From the NCBI GenBank assembly GCA_964035575.1, contig OZ037894.1, positions 186,001-250,000 on the forward strand: a stretch of 64,000 nt of DNA. The letters run 5' to 3'. The position numbers and the translations under genes were made by a program. The notes beneath the pieces are model-generated. The model searched no databases. It saw only the letters and a list, made by a program, of their open reading frames with translations, and was not told the origin of the DNA. Every line of letters begins with the position of its first letter. Position 1 is the stretch's first letter. Positions 9,836-17,674 of the stretch are shown here, piece by piece. The DNA comes from Rhynchopus sp. YZ270_cl-10. Taxonomy: Eukaryota > Euglenozoa > Diplonemea > Diplonemida > Diplonemidae.

Positions 9836-11242
9836 TTACAGCACAGCACTAACCTCTTGCACAATCCCTGTCTTCAGGTTAAAGTCAACAACCTTATCGT
9901 AGTACACCAAACAATACAGGTACATGTCGTAGCTGACCTCTCTCTCGATGTTCACTGTCAAGGTGTTTGCCTGGGTGCTTGAGACGCTGTCTTGGTTCAA
10001 TGTGTTCTGAAGGTCAAAGCAGTACATGGGGTAGTACTTCCAGTCGTTGTAGGAGAGCAGCCCTTGAGTGGTGAACCCCATTCCCTCAGGATCCTTGTAG
10101 GCACTATGCATCTTCATGTACTCCTTGTAGGCTGACTCCCACTTGTTCTTACCCACCTCAATTTCCAGATCCTTGCTTGGCACCTTGATGCCGTTCAGGT
10201 CAACAGAGATCTTCCTCACCATACCACTGTCAAAGCGCGACATATCATGCTCTTGACTTGTTTCCCTGTTTTTCGTTTGGCAGAAGATGATTGCACGTTT
10301 GATCCTTGTGTGCGACTTGATTGGTACAGGCCAGGAGATGTATGTGTCGCCAGCTGCAAACTCCTTCCTCTGAATTTGTGAAGACTCAAAGACCGCTTGC
10401 ACCATACCAGACTTGTTGATGTAGCTGAGAACTCCAGCGAGCGGTGAAGGAGCCAAGGTGACACGAGGCATCCAGATCCTCATACCATACCCCACCCAGT
10501 TCAAGGCACGGTCACTAACCCCAGAAGAGCGAAGAACTAGAGCACTGTCGTCATTCACCTCAAAGTTGAACTCCATAGGTATGTTGGTGAACATCTTCTT
10601 GTGGTGCTGGAATATGTTGAAGATAAGACTGAGAGGAACCATGCAGTGTATCTCTCTGTTCCCTGTGGTGCGTCTTGCGCGGTGTGAAGTGCTTGAGTCT
10701 CTGTTTGCAGTGTCATTGAACCCATCCACAAAGTCATCATTAACAGCATCCTTCCAAGTGATGTAGTGACTCATGAGATTGCTCCCCACAGTGTCGTCGT
10801 ATTGATTGGTGAAGTGAATGAGTGACTCTGCATTCATCTGCTGTCCTGCAAAGTTGGGCGTGTCCTCGATGTTGACCCCACCGATCTTGAGCGATTTCCT
10901 TCTGAAGAAGTTGAGAACATTTGACGCGAAGGCAGCTTTGTTATCATCATTGTCAGCAAAGGTCCATGCTTCTGTAGCATCCAGGGTCTTGTGTGCTGCA
11001 AGGTCTTCATACCCGTTACCACCTGCGTTTACCTTTACCATCTTGAAGGACATCTCCAAGAACCCTTCAGAGGGGATGATGTGGCTGCTCTGGTCAAGAA
11101 GGGTGAAGGTGAAGTCCCGCTCGACTCTTCCAAACTGGTTCTGCAGGTTGCTTGACTTCCCAGTGTCTTGGATGGTGATGTAGTCGTACCCACTAACATC
11201 GGAGTGTCTCTTGGTTTTCTCACTCAAATTGTAGAAGCTCAT
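9836..11242 (-). CDS. Major capsid protein, double jelly-roll
   Basis: A 468-aa protein that by family would form the icosahedral shell of the Polinton particle. The N-terminus (SFYNLSEKTKRHSDVSGYD) and the mid-protein block VPLSLIFNIFQHHKK-x4-NIPMEFNFEVN match the pattern I know from Polinton double jelly-roll capsid proteins. The first jelly-roll is roughly residues 25-250 and the second roughly 255-460. Its ATG overlaps the stop codon of the upstream integrase by 4 bp (ATGA), and a short A-run precedes it. It ends facing polB. Confidence 0.88.
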   Translation of the reverse strand: MSFYNLSEKTKRHSDVSGYDYITIQDTGKSSNLQNQFGRVERDFTFTLLDQSSHIIPSEGFLEMSFKMVKVNAGGNGYEDLAAHKTLDATEAWTFADNDDNKAAFASNVLNFFRRKSLKIGGVNIEDTPNFAGQQMNAESLIHFTNQYDDTVGSNLMSHYITWKDAVNDDFVDGFNDTANRDSSTSHRARRTTGNREIHCMVPLSLIFNIFQHHKKMFTNIPMEFNFEVNDDSALVLRSSGVSDRALNWVGYGMRIWMPRVTLAPSPLAGVLSYINKSGMVQAVFESSQIQRKEFAAGDTYISWPVPIKSHTRIKRAIIFCQTKNRETSQEHDMSRFDSGMVRKISVDLNGIKVPSKDLEIEVGKNKWESAYKEYMKMHSAYKDPEGMGFTTQGLLSYNDWKYYPMYCFDLQNTLNQDSVSSTQANTLTVNIEREVSYDMYLYCLVYYDKVVDFNLKTGIVQEVSAVL

Positions 11243-12900
11243 TTTGATAAGCGGATTCTATCTTGAGCAAATAGAAATTGTCTCAGCTGTGTTTCATCGT
11301 TGAGTATGTCAGGTTTGAGTGTGGGGAATGCTCGTTGTGCTATGCCCTTCATGCGTTCAAAGGATGGGTCTATCGGTGGGAGGAGCTTAAGTCTTTTGTT
11401 GGTCTTCTGTGGTGTCGGGGTCTCGAGGGAGCTCGGCTCCTGAGTCTTCTGTTCATCATCCCTCTCCTGAGTCTTCTGTTCATCATCCCTCTCCTGAGTC
11501 TTCTGTTCATCATCCCTCTCCTGAGTCTTCTGTTCATCATCCCTCTCCTGAGTCTTCTGTTCATCATCCCTCTCCTGAGTCTTCTGTTCATCATCCCTCT
11601 CCTGAGTCTTCTGTTCATCATCCCTCTCCTGAGTCTTCTGTTCATCATCCCTCTCCTGAGTCTTCTGTTCATCATCCCTCTCCTGAGTCTTCTGTTCATC
11701 ATCCCTCTCCTGAGTCTTCTGTTCATCATCCCTCTCCCTCTTCTTAGCTCTTGCCTCTGCTCTGGGGTTACTGTTCAGATCCTCTTCTTTCCAATTAGGA
11801 CCAGCAAGGTTGGTCATGAAGCTGTCCATTTGTGACTCGTGTTCTGCTTCTTCTACAGCTGTGTCTTGCGGAGCATCACCAAAGTCTTGTTCTGGAGTAG
11901 ATCTTGGAGCATCACCAAAGTCTTCAGGGTCGTTGACCCCTCCTGGGTCTTCAGGGACTGGGTCCTCCTCTTTCACTTTCAACAACCTCTCAATCCTCAC
12001 CTTCCTCCCATTACTCAGTCTTGCATTCACTTGAGCCACACTAACCACACTAAAGATCTCCCTCGAAAACTTTTGCTTTGTCCCCTTTGCATGTATATTC
12101 TTACTCAACAACACCCTCACTCTATCACCAGGTTTTACACTAGACTGTGACACACTTGCTTTATCCAGGTTCATGATGAGTATGCTGACATCGTCGTTGG
12201 TGACAAGGTTCGGAGGCTTCTTGATGGTGCTGTGGTATCTGTTGTTGTAGGCGTACGTTAGCTCCTGAAGGCTGTCTACCCAGTTTGCTGTCTTGTTGAT
12301 CTCGAAGTGCTTTTGTAGGATCTCACGCAGTGTTCTAGAGATGCGGTCGACAATCCCAAGGGCGTTATGGTCTCCAACCTCGTTCATCTGGTGTTCTATG
12401 CTGTGTGCACTGAAGACTTCCTTCACCATCAGGTTGTTGAATTCTAACCCGTTGTCACTCATGATCGTTCGAGGAAGGTCCTTCTTATCTGTCTGTATCT
12501 GATGTAGTATTGCTGTCAAGGCTTCTTTGACACTACCCATTGTCTTGTTCTTCAGGGGTCTGGTGTACAACTTTCTACTAAAGACGTCTATCAAGTTCAG
12601 GATCCACGAGTAGCCTTTGTTCCTTGTCTTGAGCTTCTGGAAGTCGAGGAGGTCCATCTGCATGACGTGGTTGATCTCGAAGGCTGTGATGTGACCCGAC
12701 AGCTTGCTTGGTTTCTTCCTGAACAGCTGATATGCCCTCTGCTTGTGTATGTAGTCCTCTATCTCGTCAAGGGTATACTTCTCACCACCATCTTCGGCTG
12801 CGCCTGCAAACTGAAAGTCAAACAACCTCGCAGGATCAGTGATGTAACCTGAGTCTCGCCATAATTTGTTCAAGTTTACTCTTACTTCGTTTGAGCTCAT
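11239..12900 (-). CDS. Retrovirus-like (rve) integrase with acidic tail repeats
   Basis: A 553-aa integrase of the Polinton that would insert the element with 6-bp target duplication. An rve catalytic core spans about residues 75-235, with recognisable blocks MDLLDFQKLK, ILNLIDVFSRK, SDNGLEFNN and NNRYHSTIKKPP. A C-terminal SH3-like part around 260-320 follows (PGDRVRVLLSKN, FSREIFSVV). After it comes a low-complexity tail with 11 copies of the 9-residue unit ERDDEQKTQ, encoded by a 27-bp DNA repeat at about 11439-11735. The tail repeats are unusual and are probably a local expansion. The gene starts 20 bp from the divergent gene at 12921 and overlaps the capsid gene start by 4 bp. Confidence 0.92.
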   Translation of the reverse strand: MSSNEVRVNLNKLWRDSGYITDPARLFDFQFAGAAEDGGEKYTLDEIEDYIHKQRAYQLFRKKPSKLSGHITAFEINHVMQMDLLDFQKLKTRNKGYSWILNLIDVFSRKLYTRPLKNKTMGSVKEALTAILHQIQTDKKDLPRTIMSDNGLEFNNLMVKEVFSAHSIEHQMNEVGDHNALGIVDRISRTLREILQKHFEINKTANWVDSLQELTYAYNNRYHSTIKKPPNLVTNDDVSILIMNLDKASVSQSSVKPGDRVRVLLSKNIHAKGTKQKFSREIFSVVSVAQVNARLSNGRKVRIERLLKVKEEDPVPEDPGGVNDPEDFGDAPRSTPEQDFGDAPQDTAVEEAEHESQMDSFMTNLAGPNWKEEDLNSNPRAEARAKKRERDDEQKTQERDDEQKTQERDDEQKTQERDDEQKTQERDDEQKTQERDDEQKTQERDDEQKTQERDDEQKTQERDDEQKTQERDDEQKTQERDDEQKTQEPSSLETPTPQKTNKRLKLLPPIDPSFERMKGIAQRAFPTLKPDILNDETQLRQFLFAQDRIRLSK

Positions 12901-12920
12901 TTATTTCTTCTACACAAAAA

Positions 12921-13322
12921 ATGGTCACTACAAGCAGATATCAGAAGACGCCAGTGTACGTATCACCTGTCGACATGCAGAGGATTGCAGATGCCTTAGG
13001 TGGGAAGAGCAAGACAGTGTCAGTCACGTTGCATGCAAGTGGTATCAAACGGTATCCATTGCCACTAACCTCAAAGCAGAAGGAGAAGGTCAAGGAGAAG
13101 GGGTCAACACGCATCACTTTAAGTCAACCACAACTGCTGTTCATTGGAGGTGATAGGAAGGAGGGAGGGTTCTTGCAGTTCTTGGTACCGTTGTTGGCAG
13201 CAGGAGCAAGTGCACTCGCCGGTTCGCTTGGGACACAGCTTGGTAGCACAGCAGGGAAGTACATTGATAGGAAGGTGAATGGGCGTGGTCTGATAGCACC
13301 TGGTAGAAGGTTAAAAAAATAG
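12921..13322 (+). CDS. Small basic virion-type protein, hypothetical
   Basis: A 133-aa basic protein of the Polinton. It has a Gly/Ala-rich hydrophobic segment (LQFLVPLLAAGASALAG, about residues 85-105) followed by a basic C-terminus ending RRLKK. Small proteins of this make-up sit next to the protease in many Polinton-like viruses and resemble adenovirus core or minor proteins such as pX in general character. Homology is not shown here. The ATG is directly preceded by a run of five A and lies in a 20-bp divergent gap with the integrase gene. Its stop codon is just upstream of the protease region. Confidence 0.6.
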   Translation: MVTTSRYQKTPVYVSPVDMQRIADALGGKSKTVSVTLHASGIKRYPLPLTSKQKEKVKEKGSTRITLSQPQLLFIGGDRKEGGFLQFLVPLLAAGASALAGSLGTQLGSTAGKYIDRKVNGRGLIAPGRRLKK

Positions 13323-13396
13323 GGGATGTAGCTGAGCCTCTTCGAGATGATGAGATTATAGACTGGTGTAGAGATCAGGGTATTGAGCTGAAAGGT

Positions 13397-13783
13397 ATGG
13401 TGATGAGGGATGAGATTACAGACAACATGGACGGGTTGTACTTGATAAACTTAGATGAGAGAGAGGGTAAAGGAACACATTGGGTAGGTTTCTTTCATGA
13501 CAAGGAGTCTAAAGGACCCCAGACTTTCTACTTTGACCCCCTTGGTTTACCCCCTCCCCAAGAATTGACTGCACACTACAAACCCCTCACATACAACACC
13601 AATCAAATACAGGATGTCTCTTCTACACTATGTGGATACTTTGTATGTTTGTTCTTCAAGTACATGCATAAGTATGAGGACAAATATGAAGGCTTCTACG
13701 CTATGACACACGGGATCTTTGGCAGCGACACAAAAGAAAACGAACGCGTACTTCTTGAGGATGTGTACGATATATCAAAATGA
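13397..13783 (+). CDS. Adenain-like cysteine protease
   Basis: A 128-aa protein from this ATG. By family it matures capsid proteins. The adenain/Ulp1 pattern is clear: the GTHWV block carries the catalytic His, FYFDPLGLPPP the acidic residue region, and QDVSSTLCGYF the Gln and nucleophilic Cys. Adenovirus proteases and Polinton proteases share this order and spacing. The exact N-terminus is uncertain. The gene overlaps the next one by 4 bp (ATGA at 13780), a compact arrangement repeated elsewhere in the element. Confidence 0.85.
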   Translation: MVMRDEITDNMDGLYLINLDEREGKGTHWVGFFHDKESKGPQTFYFDPLGLPPPQELTAHYKPLTYNTNQIQDVSSTLCGYFVCLFFKYMHKYEDKYEGFYAMTHGIFGSDTKENERVLLEDVYDISK

Positions 13784-14454
13784 CCTCATATTGTGTAAAG
13801 TGCAGGACAAAGACCGCAGATGTCGATGGAGAGGAGACAACAACAAAGAACGGACGTCGAGGTGTGAAGAGCAAGTGTGCTGATTGCGGTACAAAGAAAT
13901 TCAGGTTTGCCAAAGGATCTACACCTGAAAAACAAGGAGGAGACATTGTGAAGGCACTCAACGACAAGTTCCCAGACACAGAGTTCCACTTCCCTGTCAT
14001 GAACGAAAAAACAGGACAAGTCGAGAAGGCTAACTTCATGGGACCAAACACAAAGCTGGAAGAGAGAATCAAAGACCTTGAGAAGAATGCTGAACGTGCT
14101 TGGAAGGGAGAGCAGATACCAAAGGAGGACATCATAACACCAGGCAAATCAAGGTTCGACGAGAGTGCGATGATACACGACCTGCAGTACAAACATGCCT
14201 CAAAGACAGGGAAGAGTGCGAAGGATGTACGTAAGATGAAGCACAAAGCAGACCTACAACTCATCCGTTCAAACTTCTACCATGCACTAGACCCTAACAA
14301 CAAGAGCTCATTAGACAGAGTACAGAACATAGCGAGTGTCCCGATGTTCCTCATCAAGATCCTAGGGGAGACAGCGTATGGCAAGATCACAGGGAATGGA
14401 ATGGAGATTGGAGATACACTAGACTCAGGAGCAGAGCTCCCTCGAGGGTGCTAA
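13780..14454 (+). CDS. DUF5679 zinc ribbon plus PLA2-like protein
   Basis: A 224-aa protein of the Polinton. The N-terminus has two CxxC pairs (C5/C8 and C33/C36) in the YCVKCRTKT...CADCGTKK pattern of the DUF5679 ribbon. The C-terminal half has MIHDLQYKHAS around residues 130-140. Its HD-x-x-Y core is the motif of parvovirus-VP1-type phospholipase A2 domains, which help particles breach endosomal membranes. Such PLA2-like domains occur in Polinton-like viruses, often tied to minor capsid proteins. Enzymatic activity is inference. It shares an ATGA overlap with the protease and converges on the 69-aa gene, with a hairpin between. Confidence 0.65.
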   Translation: MTSYCVKCRTKTADVDGEETTTKNGRRGVKSKCADCGTKKFRFAKGSTPEKQGGDIVKALNDKFPDTEFHFPVMNEKTGQVEKANFMGPNTKLEERIKDLEKNAERAWKGEQIPKEDIITPGKSRFDESAMIHDLQYKHASKTGKSAKDVRKMKHKADLQLIRSNFYHALDPNNKSSLDRVQNIASVPMFLIKILGETAYGKITGNGMEIGDTLDSGAELPRGC

Positions 14455-14474
14455 CAACACCGAAGACTCAAATA

Positions 14475-14497
14475 ATACATATCGCAGAGATATGTAT
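14475..14497. terminator. Hairpin at the second convergent junction
   Basis: The 9-bp stem ATACATATC/GATATGTAT with loop gcaga has the same stem as the hairpin at 9797-9819. It lies between the end of the + strand PLA2-like gene (14454) and the end of the - strand 69-aa gene (14506). A shared stem with a changed loop at both convergent ends supports a functional 3'-end element. This is inferred, not demonstrated. Confidence 0.6.
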
Positions 14498-14505
14498 AGA
14501 CACAC

Positions 14506-14715
14506 TTATATTGTAACCAACCCATTCCCAAGCACAACATTATGCCTCTTAGAGATGTCAGCCAGTACATCAAGCACCTTCTTGTTGTCTCTTTCTTCTT
14601 GCTTCTCTTGCTTCTTCTCCATATCTACCCCACTACCCTCCACCAAATCACTCCAGGTTCTCTTCCTCCCTGATACCCTTTCACTATCCCTCACTAGATT
14701 TGACCAGGATGACAT
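14506..14715 (-). CDS. Small hypothetical Polinton protein
   Basis: A 69-aa hydrophilic protein (starts MSSWSNLVRDSER) with a charged central stretch EKKQEKQEERDNKK likely to be helical. I do not recognise it. Support comes from context. Its ATG directly follows a run of six A like the other genes of the element, it begins 5 bp after the penton stop, and it ends 9 bp from the conserved hairpin. It could be a penton-linked accessory protein or a chance reading frame. Confidence 0.45.
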   Translation of the reverse strand: MSSWSNLVRDSERVSGRKRTWSDLVEGSGVDMEKKQEKQEERDNKKVLDVLADISKRHNVVLGNGLVTI

Positions 14716-14719
14716 TTTT

Positions 14720-15460
14720 TTAGTACGAAGATTTTACTTTGCGAAGGATAACATGATAGTTGACGTTCTCCCCTTGGTTGTTGATGCGCTTCCCATTCTG
14801 GTCTGTGAGCCAGAACCTTATGCTGTTGATCTGGGTCTTGTTGGTGGGGACATAGTACGAGCTGCCAGGTTCTACCACGTTGTACAAACTACTAGGAGGG
14901 AGGGATGGTGGGCTGACAACATACAAGATTTGCGACTTGGTGCCTGATGTGCCTGTGTTGTGGTAAGAGTACTTTGGGTTCACAAGATCACAGTGTACAA
15001 CAACTGCTTGGATTCCGTTCGTGATGTCTGCGACGTGAGGCGCAATGTTCACACCTGCACTTATGATGGTGTTCTCAGCAAAGCCTAAGATGCCATAGAA
15101 GGAGCCTGTTCTGAAGTTCACTTGATAGTTAGCAGGTAGGGTGATCTTAATCTTCTGCAGGGCTAGGATGGGCTCTAGTGTGATTTCCGATGGTATGTGG
15201 TCGTTGATCTCAGAGATGCTGTAGTTCCCGTCACCGAACACTATTGTCTCCCATGAAGAACCGTTGTCACGACTCCACTCAAAGAAGTTGTTGCCTTGCT
15301 GCTGGCTGATGTTTGTCCATGAGTAGTACTGGCTGCTCTTGATGAGACTTATCTCGTAGCTGTCACCTTCGTCAAGGTATATGGGAGGGTTGTAGGCTAC
15401 AGTGAAGTCAGTGGAGATTGGCTCTCCTTCAGAGGAGACAAAGAGTGAGAGTTGTTCCAT
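14720..15460 (-). CDS. Penton / minor capsid protein, single jelly-roll
   Basis: A 246-aa protein that by family forms the fivefold vertices of the Polinton capsid. The C-terminal block SIRFWLTDQNGKRINNQGE is the typical signature of Polinton-type pentons (LTDQNG-x4-N-x-G-E-x4). Upstream is a beta-rich region with YEISLIKSSQYYSW and the Y-S-I-S-E-I-N motif. The ATG sits directly after a long A-run. Its first 18 residues (MEQLSLFVSSEGEPISTD) are repeated exactly at the start of the next gene upstream, pointing to a local duplication. Confidence 0.8.
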   Translation of the reverse strand: MEQLSLFVSSEGEPISTDFTVAYNPPIYLDEGDSYEISLIKSSQYYSWTNISQQQGNNFFEWSRDNGSSWETIVFGDGNYSISEINDHIPSEITLEPILALQKIKITLPANYQVNFRTGSFYGILGFAENTIISAGVNIAPHVADITNGIQAVVVHCDLVNPKYSYHNTGTSGTKSQILYVVSPPSLPPSSLYNVVEPGSSYYVPTNKTQINSIRFWLTDQNGKRINNQGENVNYHVILRKVKSSY

Positions 15461-15467
15461 TTTTTTT

Positions 15468-15860
15468 TTATGATTTGATTTCTTGTGTGAGGAGTTTGTG
15501 TTCCTCTACATTTATCTTATTGTTGTTGAGAAGCCAGTCAAGGATAGTGGCTGCTTCTTGTTTGATTGCTTGACTTGTATTCCCTGCCTTCTTTCCACCT
15601 ATCAACAACGTCAGTCTATTCATCGCACCCTCGGTGTCCATTTGGTAGAGTCCTGTGCTTTTATCCGTCGAGGTGCTGAGTCCACTCCCACTCTTGTTCC
15701 CTTTATTTTTACCATTTCCCTTATCACCTTTACCAGTCAACGATGCGAATGACTGCGGGAGTGATGTAAGTATATCAGGAGTTGACGGGAAAGGAACCAT
15801 CATCAAGTCAGTGGAGATTGGTTCTCCTTCAGAGGAGACAAAGAGTGAGAGTTGTTCCAT
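15468..15860 (-). CDS. Chimeric duplicate of penton start and neighbour end
   Basis: A 130-aa protein with two borrowed ends. Residues 1-18 are identical to the penton N-terminus. The last ~60 residues (YQMDTEGAMNRLTLLIGGKK...ILDWLLNNNK) nearly equal the C-terminus of the gene at 15872-16501. The middle is a G/K/N/S-rich linker. The DNA shows a direct repeat of about 400 bp spanning the penton start and the neighbour's 3' end, so unequal exchange or tandem duplication most simply explains it. It keeps an A-run before its ATG, so it may be expressed. Function unknown. Confidence 0.6.
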   Translation of the reverse strand: MEQLSLFVSSEGEPISTDLMMVPFPSTPDILTSLPQSFASLTGKGDKGNGKNKGNKSGSGLSTSTDKSTGLYQMDTEGAMNRLTLLIGGKKAGNTSQAIKQEAATILDWLLNNNKINVEEHKLLTQEIKS

Positions 15861-15871
15861 TTTTTTTTTTT

Positions 15872-16501
15872 TTATGAGTTGATTTCTTGTGTGAGGAGTT
15901 TGTGTTCCTCTAGGTCTATCTTGTTGTTGTTCAGAAGCCAGTCAAGGATAGTGGCTGCTTCTTGTTTGATTTTTTGACTTGTATTACCTGCCTTCTTTCC
16001 TCCTATCAACAACGTCAGTCTATTCATTGCACCCTCGGTGTCCATTTGATACACACCACTCCCAGTCTTACCTCCTTTACCTTTACCCTTACCTTTCCCT
16101 TTACCTTTACCTGTCGATGGTGTCGGAGGATTCCAGGGGTGGAGCCAGGATTGTGTCGACGCAGTCGGACCTAGGTACGGTGTCAGGTTCGGTGTCAAAT
16201 TCGCAGTCGGACCCAGGTTCGGTGTCAAATTCGGGGTCTGCATACTACCCGTGTCCGTATGTGATAAAGCTTCTTGGAATGATGTCTGGTCTGAAGCACT
16301 CGGTTGTGTTGTGGATGTGAGAATAGCTGATAAGAAGTTGTCAGTTTGGTCTCCCTCATCTGAAGTCTTGATCGGGGCATCAATCTCCTTCAGGGGTTCT
16401 TGTTCGTTGAGAATATCAGATCGTTGTTGTGCTATGGAGTCCTTCAGTCTACCAATATCGCGTAGAAGCTTCTCGAGACTTGATGTATTGTTCAGTTGCA
16501 T
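15872..16501 (-). CDS. Hypothetical Polinton protein with conserved C-terminus
   Basis: A 209-aa protein beginning MQLNNTSSLEKLLRDIGRLK, a predicted helix. A Thr/Pro/Asn/Leu repeat region follows (NLTPNLGPT-like units, about residues 110-150), then a Gly-Lys linker. The C-terminal helix region (MDTEGAMNRLTLLIGGKK...WLLNNNK) is shared with the upstream gene. I do not recognise a family. The ATG chosen follows AACAAAA and lies 16 bp from the divergent packaging ATPase start. A longer reading frame upstream would overlap the ATPase gene and is less likely. It may be a minor virion or scaffold protein; this is only context-based. Confidence 0.6.
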   Translation of the reverse strand: MQLNNTSSLEKLLRDIGRLKDSIAQQRSDILNEQEPLKEIDAPIKTSDEGDQTDNFLSAILTSTTQPSASDQTSFQEALSHTDTGSMQTPNLTPNLGPTANLTPNLTPYLGPTASTQSWLHPWNPPTPSTGKGKGKGKGKGKGGKTGSGVYQMDTEGAMNRLTLLIGGKKAGNTSQKIKQEAATILDWLLNNNKIDLEEHKLLTQEINS

Positions 16502-16517
16502 TTTTGTTATTGAAAAA

Positions 16518-17258
16518 ATGATACGCAATTACGTTACGAGGAATGAGTCACCTGAGGATGATGAACATTCAAAGCTTCTTCCGTCGTGGCCATTCAGGAT
16601 GTTGTCTGTCGGATCTTCTGGGTGTGGGAAGAGCACAGTGATGGGGAATATGCTGATGAACAAGGAGTTGAAGTTACCGTTTGACAGGGTTTTCGTTATC
16701 AGCACAACACTACACCAGAAGATCTACCAGGTTATGATGGAACACTTTGCAGACATTGACGAGAAGATACGAAGTGAGCTGGAACGGGAGTTGAAGAAGA
16801 AGAAGGTGAGTGAGGAGAAGATCGACGAGACCTTAGAAGCCTTGAAGCCAACAGCAGAGTTCTTCGACAGTGCGGGTGAGTTCGATGTGGAGGACCTTGA
16901 CGCAAACCAGAAGAACCTTGTGATCTTAGACGACATTGTGATGGAGAAGAACCAGAGAGAGTTCATAGACCTGTACGTACATGGACGTCATCGCAACATC
17001 TCACCAGTGTACTTGAGCCAGAGCTTCTTTGACACCCCAAAGGTGATACGACAGAACTGTAGCTGCTTCCTGCTGTTCAACATCAACAAGAAGGAGAGGC
17101 GGATGATAGCGACTTCATGCAGCGACCTTGAGCCTGATGAGTTTAACAGTATGTTTGAGGGTCTGCCCCGGTACAACTTTGTCATGATCGACAACCAGCC
17201 TGTTGTTCCTGAATTGAAGTATCGAAGGAACTTTGATGAGATTGTGTTTCCAGGATGA
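16518..17258 (+). CDS. A32/FtsK-HerA type genome-packaging ATPase
   Basis: A 246-aa ATPase that by family pumps the element's DNA into preformed capsids. Walker A is VGSSGCGKST near residues 32-41 and Walker B is KNLVILDDIVME near residue 140. The downstream GRHRNISPVYLSQSFF block with NCSCFLLFN is typical of the poxvirus A32-like branch used by Polintons, virophages and large DNA viruses. The ATG at 16518 follows six A. The frame is open further upstream but that part overlaps the divergent gene. Its stop overlaps the next start by 4 bp. Confidence 0.9.
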   Translation: MIRNYVTRNESPEDDEHSKLLPSWPFRMLSVGSSGCGKSTVMGNMLMNKELKLPFDRVFVISTTLHQKIYQVMMEHFADIDEKIRSELERELKKKKVSEEKIDETLEALKPTAEFFDSAGEFDVEDLDANQKNLVILDDIVMEKNQREFIDLYVHGRHRNISPVYLSQSFFDTPKVIRQNCSCFLLFNINKKERRMIATSCSDLEPDEFNSMFEGLPRYNFVMIDNQPVVPELKYRRNFDEIVFPG

Positions 17259-17464
17259 TAAGAGAAACGATGTCCGACAGAACAACGACCCCGATGAGCA
17301 CTATTGTACCTCCAATCAAGACAAGAGACTCAGAACCGAAGGTTCCTCGAGGGGTTTCAGCCCGAGATGTCAGTTCCAGTGGTAGTGTTGGGAGTAAGAT
17401 TATCACGGTAATGTGTTGTAGAAGCAAGTGTGTTGGAAACCCTAATGTGGTTGTCAAACGTTAG
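17255..17464 (+). CDS. Small hypothetical protein after the ATPase
   Basis: A 69-aa protein (MIRETMSDRTTTP...) rich in Ser, Thr and Val, with CCRSKC near the end. I do not recognise it. It overlaps the ATPase stop by 4 bp in the ATGA arrangement seen at other gene pairs of this element, which is its main support. It has no clear membrane span. It is the last gene of virus-like character before the intron-containing cargo gene. Confidence 0.4.
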   Translation: MIRETMSDRTTTPMSTIVPPIKTRDSEPKVPRGVSARDVSSSGSVGSKIITVMCCRSKCVGNPNVVVKR

Positions 17465-17674
17465 TCTTTATCTGTCAGACCAGGCTTCCGCCTGCTACAT
17501 CCTTCTTGCGAAGTGGTGTACTGTCTATCTTTGTGTGTGTGAATAGCAATGTATCAAATCCGATGTACCCCTCCTCACCCCTTTATTTTCTTCTTAACTT
17601 TCACTCATTGTCCACCCTCCATCATCCACCCTCTTGTCCAATACTCACCTACACACCAACAGGCAATTTACACC

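Noticed and set aside
11278-11835. Plus-strand frames of up to 185 codons opposite the integrase tail
   Set aside because: Shadows of the 27-bp repeat of the integrase gene; hydrophobic or Ser/His repeat translations without other support.
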